Counted from the stretch's first letter, positions 1-7,294 are shown. The stretch is DNA of 10,570 nt from JARBAU01 sp029237525 (GCA_036555705.1 DATBKT010000217.1:1-10570), one strand, 5' to 3'. A program made the numbers and translations. The notes: generated by a model not told the origin, from the sequence alone.

Positions 1-942
1 TTATCCATAATTTGTAAATCGGTTATGGATTATGAAATGGAATCTAAAGAGGCGAAAGATTTTGGCAATGCGTTCGAGATTACTAAAAAGTATGGAAGTA
101 GACTACAGCATCCTCTTGGTCAAATATTGGACCGTGTTCCCATCTTACCGAAAGTTGCACAAGCAAAACGCGCACAAAATAAGCTTAATACTATAGTTTA
201 TGGACTAATATCTGAAAGAAGAGAAAAGATTGAAAATTATAAATCCTTTTCAGGAGAGGATTTGCTCTCAAAGCTCATTCGGGTACAGACCGACTATGGT
301 AGTACAATGACAGACAAGCAGTTACGTGACGAAATAATAACTATACTAATTGCCGGTCATGAAACTACATCAAATGCTCTAACTTGGACGTACTATCTGC
401 TTTCACAAAATCCTAAGATTGAACGCAGGGTTTTTGAGGAAATAGATATGGTGTTGGGAGGCAATAACAAAGATTCCAAACTACCATCAATTGCTGATCT
501 GCCTAAACTGAATTATGTTGAAAAAGTGTTTAGAGAGGCTATGAGGTTATATCCTCCAGTCTGGACCATAGGAAGGTTTGTTCAAAATGATTACATGTTG
601 GGAGGGTATACCCTTCCAAAAGGCGCACCACTTATGTTCAGTCAGTTCGTGATGCACCACAACTCCAAGTACTATGAGAATCCAGAAGCATTTAATCCTG
701 ATAGATGGACTGAAGAGTTTAAGATGCACCTGCCCAGGTTCAGCTATTTTCCTTTTGGAGGAGGAATTAGAGGATGCGTCGGAGAGCCATTTGCATGGCA
801 GGAAGGAATTCTCTTGATAGCTACAATATCAAGTTATTGGAGCATGAGGCTTGCGCCTAATCAACACATTAAACTTCAGCCAGGCATAACACTTAATCCA
901 AAGAACGGGATCAAAATGAAGCTCAAGTACAGGCGAAAATAA
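1..942 (+). CDS. Cytochrome P450, C-terminal part (5' end outside window)
   Basis: Haem-thiolate monooxygenase; the substrate cannot be read from the sequence. The frame is open to base 1, so the gene begins upstream; a Met codon at 25 is only an internal candidate. Numbering from that Met, the 305 visible residues carry the I-helix oxygen-activation motif AGHETT (110-115), the K-helix ExxR motif EAMR (171-174), the FNPDRW 'PERF-like' region (223-228) and the haem loop FGGGIRGCVG with the Cys ligand at 251. P450s are usually 400-460 residues, so roughly 100-150 N-terminal residues lie outside the window. The EEI/LPKLNYVEKVFREAMRLYPP pattern resembles bacterial class-E-like P450s. No ferredoxin or reductase partner gene is visible downstream. 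All key motifs are intact, so it is probably functional. Transfer from bacteria is possible but not shown here. Confidence 0.95.
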   Translation, partial: LSIICKSVMDYEMESKEAKDFGNAFEITKKYGSRLQHPLGQILDRVPILPKVAQAKRAQNKLNTIVYGLISERREKIENYKSFSGEDLLSKLIRVQTDYGSTMTDKQLRDEIITILIAGHETTSNALTWTYYLLSQNPKIERRVFEEIDMVLGGNNKDSKLPSIADLPKLNYVEKVFREAMRLYPPVWTIGRFVQNDYMLGGYTLPKGAPLMFSQFVMHHNSKYYENPEAFNPDRWTEEFKMHLPRFSYFPFGGGIRGCVGEPFAWQEGILLIATISSYWSMRLAPNQHIKLQPGITLNPKNGIKMKLKYRRK

Positions 943-1079
943 TCGTAAATATTAAGTGCATTTTTATGGTTCAATTTGCAAACTGTCAAAAAAATATGAT
1001 ATACAAAGAGTGCGTCTTGGCTAAATCCATTAGTCATCAATTTTAGACTGGTGGACATGGTGGCGTGTACTCCTAAATT

Positions 1080-1190
1080 ATGAGTTCTGTGATGAGGATA
1101 AGGAAGCGTTGTCGGCTAGATCCTATCTTCACCACTGTTGTTGCTGCAGTTCTAGTCCTGCTTATTTACTATTCAATCATACAATACTGA
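1080..1190 (+). CDS. Possible small single-TM protein or frameshifted relic
   Basis: The 36-codon frame starts at ATG 1080 (alternative ATG 1092). It encodes a basic N-terminus (MRIRKRCRLDP) followed by one hydrophobic helix (about residues 17-34), ending QY-stop. This is the usual layout of a small membrane protein or of the first part of a secreted or membrane-anchored one. After the stop, another frame is open to 1300 and encodes a polar stretch (IEKSSLKSWSIAQKVVDSEQ and more), so the two could be halves of one frameshifted gene with an N-terminal anchor. I do not recognise the family. No convincing TATA box lies at the expected distance. Chance is a real alternative. Confidence 0.25.
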   Translation: MSSVMRIRKRCRLDPIFTTVVAAVLVLLIYYSIIQY

Positions 1191-1370
1191 TAATAGAGAA
1201 GTCATCACTTAAATCTTGGTCAATTGCGCAGAAGGTAGTAGATTCAGAACAAGAATTTCAGGATTGTGCAGACTCTAGTTTTAAAGGTCCAAAATTCTAG
1301 ATTAATGAAATACCCAGGATAAGGACAAGAATAGAAGAAGAGACAACTTGACAAAAAGAATCTAAATATA

Positions 1371-1697
1371 TTGATTATTCGGAATAATAATGTCTTTAGT
1401 TCACGTAACTTTATTCCTAAATATATCGACTATTTAGAACAGTTTGTCTATGATCATGACTACATATCTATGTTAATCATAGTTGGAGGAAACATAAGAC
1501 AAAAGATGGTAGACAATTTAACGATAGAAGCTTCTTTGGAAATGAACAATCATCTCTATTTTAAATCAGCCATTGGTCAGATGGTAAGGCAAATCTTGAT
1601 TATAACAAACAATTATTCAATGGATACTAAAAGAACGTATAGTTTTTCTTTGAGAGTTGGAGATGCGCTTAGGAACTGTATGACACTACTGATGTAA
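1371..1697 (+). CDS. Doubtful hypothetical ORF, 108 codons, TTG start
   Basis: This is an open frame of 108 codons beginning with TTG. The product (MIIRNNNVFSSRNF at the start, RVGDALRNCMTLLM at the end) has no motif I recognise, no signal peptide and no clear hydrophobic segment. No TATA-like box with good spacing was found before it. A frame of this length is somewhat long for chance in AT-rich DNA, but neighbouring frames show interrupted protein-like stretches, so it may be a decayed gene or simply random. The rest of 943-1953 holds no gene I can support; a 21-28-codon frame on the minus strand ending at 1729 (containing MVLRTNGEPIINEDIRK) was also seen but not identified. Confidence 0.2.
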   Translation: MIIRNNNVFSSRNFIPKYIDYLEQFVYDHDYISMLIIVGGNIRQKMVDNLTIEASLEMNNHLYFKSAIGQMVRQILIITNNYSMDTKRTYSFSLRVGDALRNCMTLLM

Positions 1698-1953
1698 TTA
1701 ATGAATTATATACAAGACAGAAGAAAGACTAAGTAATTATAGTCTTACGAATATCTTCATTTATTATTGGCTCACCATTCGTTCTTAACACCATGGACCT
1801 AACTGAGCGAAACCATAATTAGTCTTTTCAATAGTTTCACATTAGAATTTTGTATCGAATAGTATATTGGTAATGAAGTTATATTTTTTAAACCAAATAA
1901 AAAACCACACAATGCTTATTCATGATTATATTATTTATGATACATTCTAAAAC

Positions 1954-2085
1954 TTGCAATAACATATCAGCTGCTCAGGATGGAGTTATTCTGCTTGGCA
2001 GGGACCTTTTTGTCCTCTCAATCTAAATAATTCCAGAGGGTTAAGTTACTATTCTCAAGTATTTGATTATGTGGAAATTGATTGA
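1954..2085 (+). pseudogene. DUF72 (YecE-like) protein, N-terminal relic
   Basis: Read from codon 1963, the frame gives HISCSGWSYSAWQGPF followed by CPLNLNNSRGLSYYSQVFDY and VEID, then TGA. This matches the start of DUF72 proteins as I know them: a (G)(T/C)SGWSY..W.GPFYP segment, then .LSYYSQ.F..VEI(N/D)..FY. An in-frame TAA (1960-1962) interrupts the position where the start should be (TTG 1954), and nothing DUF72-like follows VEID, whereas the full family is about 230-280 residues. An A/T-rich box (about 1927-1937) lies at promoter distance from 1954. So this is a 5' fragment of a lost gene with its probable promoter. In 2069-2230 another frame (MWKLIDAIKIAWLGKVLRGN..., one in-frame stop, then RHDPEFLRLLSIPATQ) is protein-like but unidentified. 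Confidence 0.75.
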
Positions 2086-2312
2086 TGCAATCAAAATAGC
2101 TTGGCTAGGAAAGGTTCTAAGAGGTAATGGATATGAAATGAATGACTTTAGACAATTGCCCAGTAATAGATGAAATATAAGTCACCGTCATGATCCTGAA
2201 TTCTTACGCTTGCTTAGTATACCTGCAACACAGTGATACCAAGATTAACCATTTCTACATCATTATCATCATAGTTGCATGCACCATCAACGAACTCAAG
2301 GGCTTAAGAGTT

Positions 2313-2933
2313 CTAACCAGCTTTGATGCCAGATGAGTTGTTATTGATGTTTGTGCTATTGCTTGTATTTGTATTGGATAGGCTTGAGGCGATAGCTGCA
2401 AGTCCTGCTTTGGCACACTGCTCATCGATTGTTCCACTAGGCGCACCACTTACGCCGATACCACCGACCAGTTCTCCACCTGCTTTGATGGGAAGGCCAC
2501 CGGGTAGGACTGCGAATCGATCGATTGCTATTATCCCAGGATTGGCAGTCTTGGCTCGTTCTTCCATTGCCGATGTCGGTGACTGGAAGCCGGCAGCAGC
2601 GTATGCTTTTTGTCGTGCAACCTCGACTGTGGCACCAGTTGTTCCGTCGCCCCTAGCAAGCAAAATATCAACTCCGTCGCGGTTCAACACAGAAATGGTG
2701 ACAGAATAGCCTTTATCTTTACAGTAGGTTTGTGTGGCCGTAGCTAACTGTTGAGCAAGTCCTAGTGGAAGGACTTGATGAGTGTTCAGAACCGTCGGGA
2801 CTGTTTGATTATTTATTGCCTTGACAGTATTCGTCGTGGATGACAGAGAGAAAACTCCCAGTGCAGAGAATATAAGAAGTATTATAAACCCACAACTCCA
2901 GTATATATTGGAATTTTGTAATTTTTCTTTCAT
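2313..2933 (-). CDS. GlcG/HbpS family (DUF336) protein, membrane-anchored
   Basis: The 206-residue protein has a hydrophobic N-terminal anchor or signal segment (about 12-32), a GlcG/HbpS-like domain (about 54-183) and an Asn/Ser-rich tail (about 186-203). Family marks seen: ARQKAYAAAGFQSPTSAMEE (106-125), GGLPI (145-149) and GGIGVSGAPSG (157-167). Members of this family bind haem or small ligands (HbpS) or occur near glycolate-type genes (GlcG); the ligand here is unknown. The anchor suggests a domain displayed outside the cell. The ATG at 2933 is preceded on the minus strand by an A/T-rich box around 2961-2970, giving a very short leader. The gene stands alone. A long antisense frame across it (2323-2709) is a codon-structure shadow. 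Confidence 0.92.
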   Translation of the reverse strand: MKEKLQNSNIYWSCGFIILLIFSALGVFSLSSTTNTVKAINNQTVPTVLNTHQVLPLGLAQQLATATQTYCKDKGYSVTISVLNRDGVDILLARGDGTTGATVEVARQKAYAAAGFQSPTSAMEERAKTANPGIIAIDRFAVLPGGLPIKAGGELVGGIGVSGAPSGTIDEQCAKAGLAAIASSLSNTNTSNSTNINNNSSGIKAG

Positions 2934-3146
2934 TTAAGAAACAAGGTAATAAACTATGTTAATAAATATAATGATGCAGTAGAAGTCATTTTTGACATCT
3001 TGTCTGCCATGATATTCCTAATTTATCTAATATGTTAGCCAACAAACAGGCTTATCCAATTCTCTACGCAATTAATCAATTAATCAAAACAAACAAACAG
3101 ACAAAAACAATCAATATTTTGATACCTCTAGTAATAATTTATTGGT

Positions 3147-3275
3147 CTACGTTCGGTTCAGTGCTATCTCGGTCTCATTCATTGACTGTGCTAATAAAGT
3201 TGCAACTTTTCCGTCTTCCTTCTTCGATGTCGCATGCAACATTATCTCAAATAATGTATTATCTAGTCTTAAAGC
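3147..3275 (-). pseudogene. Unidentified gene relic (copy 1 of a duplicated segment)
   Basis: The minus-strand frame between an in-frame TAA and a TAG encodes 42 residues with normal protein composition: a hydrophobic/amphipathic start (LDNTLFEIMLHATS), a charged KKEDGK turn, then VATLLAQSMNETEIALNRT. There is no convincing start, only an internal Met. A homologous stretch, VTTLFTQSMNEA, occurs in the minus-strand frame at 6385-6480, with 27 of 33 bases identical over the shared core. Similarity at both DNA and protein level in the same frame suggests both derive from one coding gene. I do not recognise the family. Probably a C-terminal fragment. Confidence 0.4.
3174..3206. repeat. Dispersed repeat A, copy 1 (partner 6442-6474)
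   Basis: 33 bp aligned to 6442-6474 with six mismatches by eye, same orientation. It lies inside the relic at 3147-3275 and its partner lies inside the relic at 6385-6480. Confidence 0.6.
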
Positions 3276-3284
3276 TTAGCATTA

Positions 3285-3334
3285 TGCATTTTCAAATACT
3301 AAGCATCAATTGATATTTGATCTAATTGCTTGAA
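3285..3334. repeat. Dispersed repeat B, copy 1 (partner 7402-7450)
   Basis: 50 bp aligned to 7402-7450 with about six mismatches and one single-base gap, same orientation. On the minus strand both copies read FK(Q/L)LDQI(S/L)I(D/G)(A/V), then TAG, then YLK, so the stop is shared. It may be the 3' end of a duplicated gene, a duplicated non-coding element, or a decayed inverted-repeat element. The rest of 2934-3526 has no gene I can support. Confidence 0.65.
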
Positions 3335-3534
3335 TTGTGAAGCTAAGTTCAAAACATGAGGGTCAAGTAACAAGTCAAGTAATAAGTATAGTTGGCAAAT
3401 CTTTACTATTAAGAACTAACCTTTGGCTACATGATTCACCTTGCAGATATATGAGCAGCACAAGAAACTTCCGTATTATGTTTGAGAAGATGGATCAGTA
3501 TCTTGTTATAAGCATGTAGTAGACGTGGAGGCAA

Positions 3535-3542
3535 TTTATATA
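3535..3542 (+). promoter_or_regulatory. TATA box of the alpha/beta hydrolase gene
   Basis: The sequence tttatata is centred about 28 bases before the ATG at 3567, the normal archaeal spacing to a leaderless start. It lies inside the longer frame that could begin with GTG at 3525, which argues against that upstream start. Confidence 0.7.
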
Positions 3543-3566
3543 CTTTCATCACATACGCATTTTACA

Positions 3567-4430
3567 ATGATCATACAATACAAAACTGTCAAAGTAAGTG
3601 GCGTCAATATTTTTTACCGACAAGCAGAAAATATGAAAAAGCCAACTATTTTACTTCTTCATGGTTTCCCGTCTTCATCACATATGTTTCGAAATCTAAT
3701 CAGAGAGCTTGCAGATGAATATAATATTATTGCTCCTGACTATCCTGGATTTGGAAACAGTGACCAACTTCCAATGAATGAGTTTGAATACACATTTGAC
3801 AACCTGGCTAATGTAATAAACAATTTTGTTGAAGAAATAAAATTAGACAAATATAGTATTTATGTTCATGACTATGGCGCTCCTGTTGGATTCAGATTAG
3901 CAGTTCAATATCCTGAGCGAATACAAGCAATTATTACTCAGAATGGTAATGCATATGAAGAAGGACTGCAACCAGCCTGGGATCCAATACGCGCATATTG
4001 GCAACATCCCACCGAAGAAAATAAGGAAAAGTTAAGAAGCCTTCTTACTTTAGACTTTACAAAATATCAATATGTGAATGGGACTCGTAATCCTACAGTA
4101 ATCAGTCCAGATTCATGGAATATCGATCAGTTTGTATTGGATCGTCCAGGCAATAAAGAAATACAACTTGCATTATTCTACGACTACCAAAATAATTTGA
4201 AACAATACGCTATATGGCAGCAATACTTTAAAACATATCAGCCTCCAACTTTAGTTGCGTGGGGGAAAAATGATATTTTCTTTGGACCACAGGGTGCATT
4301 AGCATTTCAGAAGGACATTAAAGATGTCGGAGTTCATTTATTAAATACCGGGCATTTCCCATTAGAAGAGGATTTAGATATTAGTGTCAGCCTAATGAAA
4401 CAATTTTTGGCTGAACGAGTTATATATTAG
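3567..4430 (+). CDS. Alpha/beta hydrolase, haloalkane-dehalogenase-like (Asp nucleophile)
   Basis: The 287-residue alpha/beta-hydrolase fold enzyme has the oxyanion-hole HGFPSSSHMF (32-41), DYPGFGNSD (58-66), a nucleophile elbow VHDYGAPVG (100-108) with Asp102 where serine hydrolases have Ser, a likely acid Asp236 in WGKND and a catalytic His263 in NTGHFPLEED. An Asp in an HD(W/Y/R)G elbow is typical of the haloalkane/haloacetate dehalogenase and epoxide hydrolase branch. The exact substrate is not predictable; the NGNAYEEGL segment after the elbow marks a large, mostly uncharacterised subgroup. Length is normal and complete. I chose the ATG at 3567 over GTG 3525 because the TATA box at 3535-3542 would place transcription start at the ATG. 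It stands as a single gene. Confidence 0.93.
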   Translation: MIIQYKTVKVSGVNIFYRQAENMKKPTILLLHGFPSSSHMFRNLIRELADEYNIIAPDYPGFGNSDQLPMNEFEYTFDNLANVINNFVEEIKLDKYSIYVHDYGAPVGFRLAVQYPERIQAIITQNGNAYEEGLQPAWDPIRAYWQHPTEENKEKLRSLLTLDFTKYQYVNGTRNPTVISPDSWNIDQFVLDRPGNKEIQLALFYDYQNNLKQYAIWQQYFKTYQPPTLVAWGKNDIFFGPQGALAFQKDIKDVGVHLLNTGHFPLEEDLDISVSLMKQFLAERVIY

Positions 4431-4893
4431 TTTATGTGTGAAGGTTATGTCCACGCATTTGAAGTAGACAAATACAAATAACCAAGTCATTGGCATAGCC
4501 TAAGAAAGAATTCAATAATATCTAAACTAGTGGCATTTCTAACTCACAGGTGCCTGTGCTTATCATGATGTAATGAATTATTATTATATTTGGAACAAGT
4601 GGTTATCACGACAATTTTTGATAGTCGATATTGGTTTTTCAATTGTCACTTTATGTAGTAATCCAATGATAATATTAAAGCAGTAACCTACCTTCATTTT
4701 CGAATCTTATATGTATGTTGTTTGATGTCTAAAAATCTAAAGTGACTTGTTTGGCAGCATTTTAAATAGACTGGATTATAGTTGTGCTTTGTATAAGGTA
4801 AACCTTTTCTGAGATTTTAATGTCATTTGTAGTATGAGTATAATGACAGCTTATCTTTAGCCATTATGTAATACTTTTTATTAATGAAATCTA
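4431..4893. other. Spacer without a supported gene
   Basis: This is the 463-base AT-rich region between the hydrolase gene and the oppositely oriented gene at 4894-5367; the two genes converge on it. The only item of note is a 37-codon frame at 4573-4686 (ATG, hydrophobic middle FLIVDIGFSIVTLC), which could encode a tiny membrane protein but has no supporting promoter or homology. No tRNA-like or repeat structure was seen. Confidence 0.5.
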
Positions 4894-5367
4894 TCAGGTA
4901 AGTTTTGCTCCAAATATTATCTCTGTATCTATAAAGTTCTGAAAATCTGGACTAAACCATTTGTCCGTCTCTATTTGTCTCCATGTTTCTTTGATAGTTC
5001 CTCTTCGAAAGATATGTCTCATCCATTGCACCCAACCCGCCCATTCATTATCATCGAGTATATTTCTTTTATGCATCGCATATGCATGGGAACATATCCA
5101 CAATATATAAAACGAGTATGCTCCCTCTTGTGAAACATTCGTTTCACTATCTATCACTCTTCGTATCGATGGATCTTCGATAGCGCGCTCTACCATCTTG
5201 AGATATTTTTCGCCCAAGTCGTTAAGACCTCTAGTTTGTGTATCAATTGACAAACTCTGTATTTGCTTCTTTGAGAAAAAAAGCGTCAATACCATCGTTC
5301 CCACTATTCCAATTGTTTGCGCTATACTTAGCATGTCAGAAAATCCTATTGCAATACCTTCAACCAT
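4894..5367 (-). CDS. Conserved-looking membrane-anchored protein of unknown function
   Basis: The 157-residue protein begins with one hydrophobic helix (about 11-32), followed by a Lys/Gln-rich boundary (FFSKKQIQSL) and a soluble cytoplasmic-type domain. That domain has LNDLGEKYLKMVERAIEDPS (about 49-68), then an aromatic-rich region (YSFYILWICSHAYAMHKRNI, 84-103; EWAGWVQWMRHIFRRGTIKE, 108-127; ETWRQIETDKWFSPDFQNFI, 127-146). The pattern of one anchor, an amphipathic helix and W-rich motifs resembles small bacterial and archaeal proteins of unknown function with a DUF4760-like layout, but I cannot assign the family firmly. Start ATG 5367 has an A/T-rich stretch (about 5381-5392) upstream on its strand. 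It stands alone. Composition and codon structure look like a real gene. Confidence 0.8.
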   Translation of the reverse strand: MVEGIAIGFSDMLSIAQTIGIVGTMVLTLFFSKKQIQSLSIDTQTRGLNDLGEKYLKMVERAIEDPSIRRVIDSETNVSQEGAYSFYILWICSHAYAMHKRNILDDNEWAGWVQWMRHIFRRGTIKETWRQIETDKWFSPDFQNFIDTEIIFGAKLT

Positions 5368-5460
5368 TAAATAGATTGTAAAATATTAATAATAAGCATT
5401 AATGGTGTAGCGAACATTATATTACCATACACATTATAATCATAGTTATCAGGCCCCTTT

Positions 5461-5644
5461 TCAAAATGTGATTAATTGTTGCGGATGTTGTTTCTCAGGT
5501 TTTTCCTCCTTGCGCTTCTAGATGATCTTCATTATTATACTTAGACTTGTTTGATTCCTTGATACCATCCATAATATTGGAAGAAGATCAATAGCAAGAG
5601 AAAGCAGATACAAAGCTAAAATATCAGAAAAATTATAAGATGAT
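5461..5644 (-). other. Spacer with an interrupted minus-strand frame
   Basis: Between the divergent genes at 5367 and 5645, one minus-strand frame reads a hydrophobic segment (FSDILALYLLSLAIDLLPIL), then SLSIIMKII, a TAG at 5518-5520, and after it a charged tail KRKEEKPEKQHPQQLITF ending at 5461. A membrane segment followed by a basic/acidic tail is what a small membrane protein would show, but there is no clear start, the frame runs into the DUF1326 coding region, and the stop interrupts it. It may be a relic or chance. Confidence 0.2.
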
Positions 5645-6343
5645 ATGGCTGCAACAGCTACAGCTTCATCCACAGCAACAACTACCAATACCACAAATAC
5701 TAACACTATTCCAAAATGGAAGGCTTCTGGAGACTGGTTTGATGTCTGCAGATGTAATATACCGTGTCCTTGCGAATTTGCTCAAGCTCCAACATATGAG
5801 GAGTGCGACGGTATATTGGCATATCATATCAAGAAAGGTAACTATGGTGATATTCCACTTGACGGTTTGAACGTATTGGCCTTAGGAAGTTTCAAAGGTA
5901 ATATTTGGACTGGTGATGGATTGACAAAAGTAAACATGGCTATCTTTTTTGATGATAAAGCTGATGAAAAGCAGAGAGAAGCGCTCAATATGATTTTTAG
6001 CGGAAAAGCTGGTGGTTTTATGGCTGAATTTGCAAAACTCATAGGTGAAATTCGCGGAATAGAATATGCTCCTATCAAATTTGAACTTGCAGATGATCTC
6101 TCTTATTGGAGTGCAGAGATACCAGGCAAAGTTCTAGCAAGAGCTGAAGCGTTAACCGGACCTACTACGCCTCCAGGCAAACGAGTTCAAACTATTAATC
6201 CACCTGGAAGCGAGGTAGGACCAGGAGGGGGAGTTGCAACTTGGGGAAGATCACTTGCTGATAAGGCTGATGCAATGGGCTTCAAATGGACAAGAAAAGG
6301 AAGATCAAGTAAGCATATTCCTTTTGATTGGAGTGGTCCATAA
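5645..6343 (+). CDS. DUF1326 family protein with Cys-rich motif
   Basis: The 232-residue protein has a low-complexity Ala/Thr/Asn N-terminus (1-22), then the family signature WKASGDWFDVCRCNIPCPCE (25-44) with Cys35, 37, 41 and 43, plus Cys54. Further marks are KGNYGDIPLDGLNVLALG (64-81), a central segment FFDDKADEKQREALNMIFSG (101-120) and a C-terminal HIPFDWSGP (224-232). DUF1326 proteins are cytoplasmic and of unknown biochemical role; the clustered cysteines suggest metal or redox function, which is inference. The Met at 5645 is followed by the repetitive leader; an A/T-rich box (ctaaaatatc, 5616-5625) lies about 25 bases upstream, fitting a leaderless start. The stop codon lies inside a 38-bp tandem duplication whose second copy is downstream, leaving the protein unchanged. 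Confidence 0.92.
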   Translation: MAATATASSTATTTNTTNTNTIPKWKASGDWFDVCRCNIPCPCEFAQAPTYEECDGILAYHIKKGNYGDIPLDGLNVLALGSFKGNIWTGDGLTKVNMAIFFDDKADEKQREALNMIFSGKAGGFMAEFAKLIGEIRGIEYAPIKFELADDLSYWSAEIPGKVLARAEALTGPTTPPGKRVQTINPPGSEVGPGGGVATWGRSLADKADAMGFKWTRKGRSSKHIPFDWSGP

Positions 6344-6392
6344 CCCTTATTGACATTCCTTTTGATTGGAGTGGTCCATAACCCTTATTGAC
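6317..6392 (+). repeat. Perfect 38-bp tandem duplication over the DUF1326 stop codon
   Basis: Two exact 38-bp units, 6317-6354 and 6355-6392, followed by four more matching bases. The unit starts attccttttgattggagtgg and ends acccttattgac. The stop codon TAA (6341-6343) is in unit 1, so unit 2 repeats the last codons and stop as untranslated sequence. The lack of any mismatch suggests a recent slippage or duplication event, or an assembly artefact. Confidence 0.97.
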
Positions 6393-6480
6393 ATTCTGAA
6401 CTATCAGAATAGCAGCAGTTTAGACAACCCTTTCTTTTAGCCTCATTCATCGATTGTGTAAATAAAGTGGTAACATTATT
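6385..6480 (-). pseudogene. Unidentified gene relic (copy 2 of a duplicated segment)
   Basis: The minus-strand frame of 31 residues, between an in-frame TAA and a terminal TAA, contains VTTLFTQSMNEAKRKG and then a Cys-rich end. The VTTLFTQSMNEA part matches VATLLAQSMNET of the relic at 3147-3275; the remainder does not. Its last codons run into the second unit of the 38-bp tandem repeat, so the present 3' end is probably not original. A start at ATG within MNEAKRKG is possible but the homology extends before it. The rest of 6481-6653 holds nothing I can identify. Confidence 0.35.
6442..6474. repeat. Dispersed repeat A, copy 2 (partner 3174-3206)
   Basis: Partner of 3174-3206, 27 of 33 bases identical by eye, same orientation; see the relic at 6385-6480. 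Confidence 0.6.
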
Positions 6481-6653
6481 TTATTCTTTGCACAGATTTA
6501 TTTGAGTGCTTTTCCCACTCTATATCTTTTTAATTACTTTGAACCAATCGATTCCCTCCCATCGTTAGTCCCGCAAAAGTCAGTCAGGAGTTACTTAGAT
6601 AAGATACCAATATTTTTTATTTTTACATCCATCTTCCCTCAATTGAGTATCTT

Positions 6654-7226
6654 TCAGCTTCTTTTAGGCTCAAGGTGAAGCTCAACTATTCCAGAGTCAA
6701 ATGGCGTAGATTTTATCATGGTGAATTTTTGGATCTCTTTCAAATCTTTGAATATTGCCATGCCACTTCCAACAGCGGCAGGTTCGATTAACAAATGAAA
6801 TTCGTCAATTAGTCCTGTTTTAATTAAGGAAGAATCAAGTGTGGCTCCACCATATACAATAATGTCCTTACCACTTTCGCTCTTTAGCTTCATAATTTCG
6901 TCCGTAAGGTCGCCTGTAGCAAGAACCGTATTCATCCACTTTGATACTTTTAGCGTTTTTGTGAAAACAACTTTTGGTGTTTCTATCATCTTTTTGGCAA
7001 ACACATAAAATGGGTCATCAGGTTTAGTCATTATATCTGACCAATATGAAATAAATCCATCTGTCATTTTTCGCCCTAAAATAATTGTGTCAACAGATTT
7101 AGTTAATTCAGATATATGATTTTTGAGCTTATCATCCAAGTCCCAAATCATCCAGTCCATTTCACCATTAGGTCCTGCGATGTAGCCGTCTATCGATATT
7201 CGCACTTGCAGCTTTAACTTTCTCAA
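6654..7226 (-). CDS. RibD C-terminal / DHFR-like reductase
   Basis: The 190-residue protein has the fold shared by dihydrofolate reductase and the RibD C-terminal domain, an NAD(P)H-dependent reductase. Visible motifs: SIDGYIAGPNGEMDW (11-25), LGRKMTDGF (50-58), IIVYGGATLDSSLI (122-135) forming the nucleotide-binding GGA turn, and IDEFHLLIEPAAVGSG (140-155). This stand-alone group (YwjB/YyaP-like) is widespread and its substrate is unknown; it should not be called folA or ribD. The frame extends upstream to a Met at 7286, but I chose TTG 7226: the family N-terminus (xRKLxLQVxxSIDGxIAG) begins there and a TATA box (7255-7262) sits about 30 bases upstream, making the longer start unlikely. Length is normal for the family. 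Confidence 0.9.
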   Translation of the reverse strand: MRKLKLQVRISIDGYIAGPNGEMDWMIWDLDDKLKNHISELTKSVDTIILGRKMTDGFISYWSDIMTKPDDPFYVFAKKMIETPKVVFTKTLKVSKWMNTVLATGDLTDEIMKLKSESGKDIIVYGGATLDSSLIKTGLIDEFHLLIEPAAVGSGMAIFKDLKEIQKFTMIKSTPFDSGIVELHLEPKRS

Positions 7227-7254
7227 ACTCTTAACACCAAATATCGTGACGAAT

Positions 7255-7262
7255 TTTATAAA
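7255..7262 (-). promoter_or_regulatory. TATA box of the DHFR-like gene
   Basis: The sequence tttataaa (symmetrical) is centred about 32 bases before the TTG at 7226 on the minus strand, predicting transcription start a few bases before that codon. It lies inside the longer frame from 7286. Confidence 0.6.
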
Positions 7263-7294
7263 CTTGTAGGTATTTCTCGTGAACAAATTTGAAT

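Noticed and set aside
1860..1915. T-run and A-run (attttttaaa, aataaaaaacc) as a terminator hairpin
   Set aside because: The runs do not form a stable stem, and no transcribed gene ends nearby.
2323..2709. Long + strand frame opposite the GlcG/HbpS gene
   Set aside because: Antisense shadow: Pro/Ala/Ser-rich product, no homology, and the minus-strand gene has clear domain motifs.
3032..3313. 93-codon + strand frame
   Set aside because: No motif or well-spaced promoter, and it overlaps antisense to a relic with better protein character.
3337..3519. 60-codon + strand frame with GTG start
   Set aside because: No recognisable features; ends just before the hydrolase promoter. Another frame here (LQIYEQHKKLPYYV) is also protein-like, so neither is supported.
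5640..5870. Alternative frame overlapping the start of DUF1326
   Set aside because: Gln/Leu-rich translation of the Ala/Thr/Asn repeat in another frame; the DUF1326 frame has the Cys motif.
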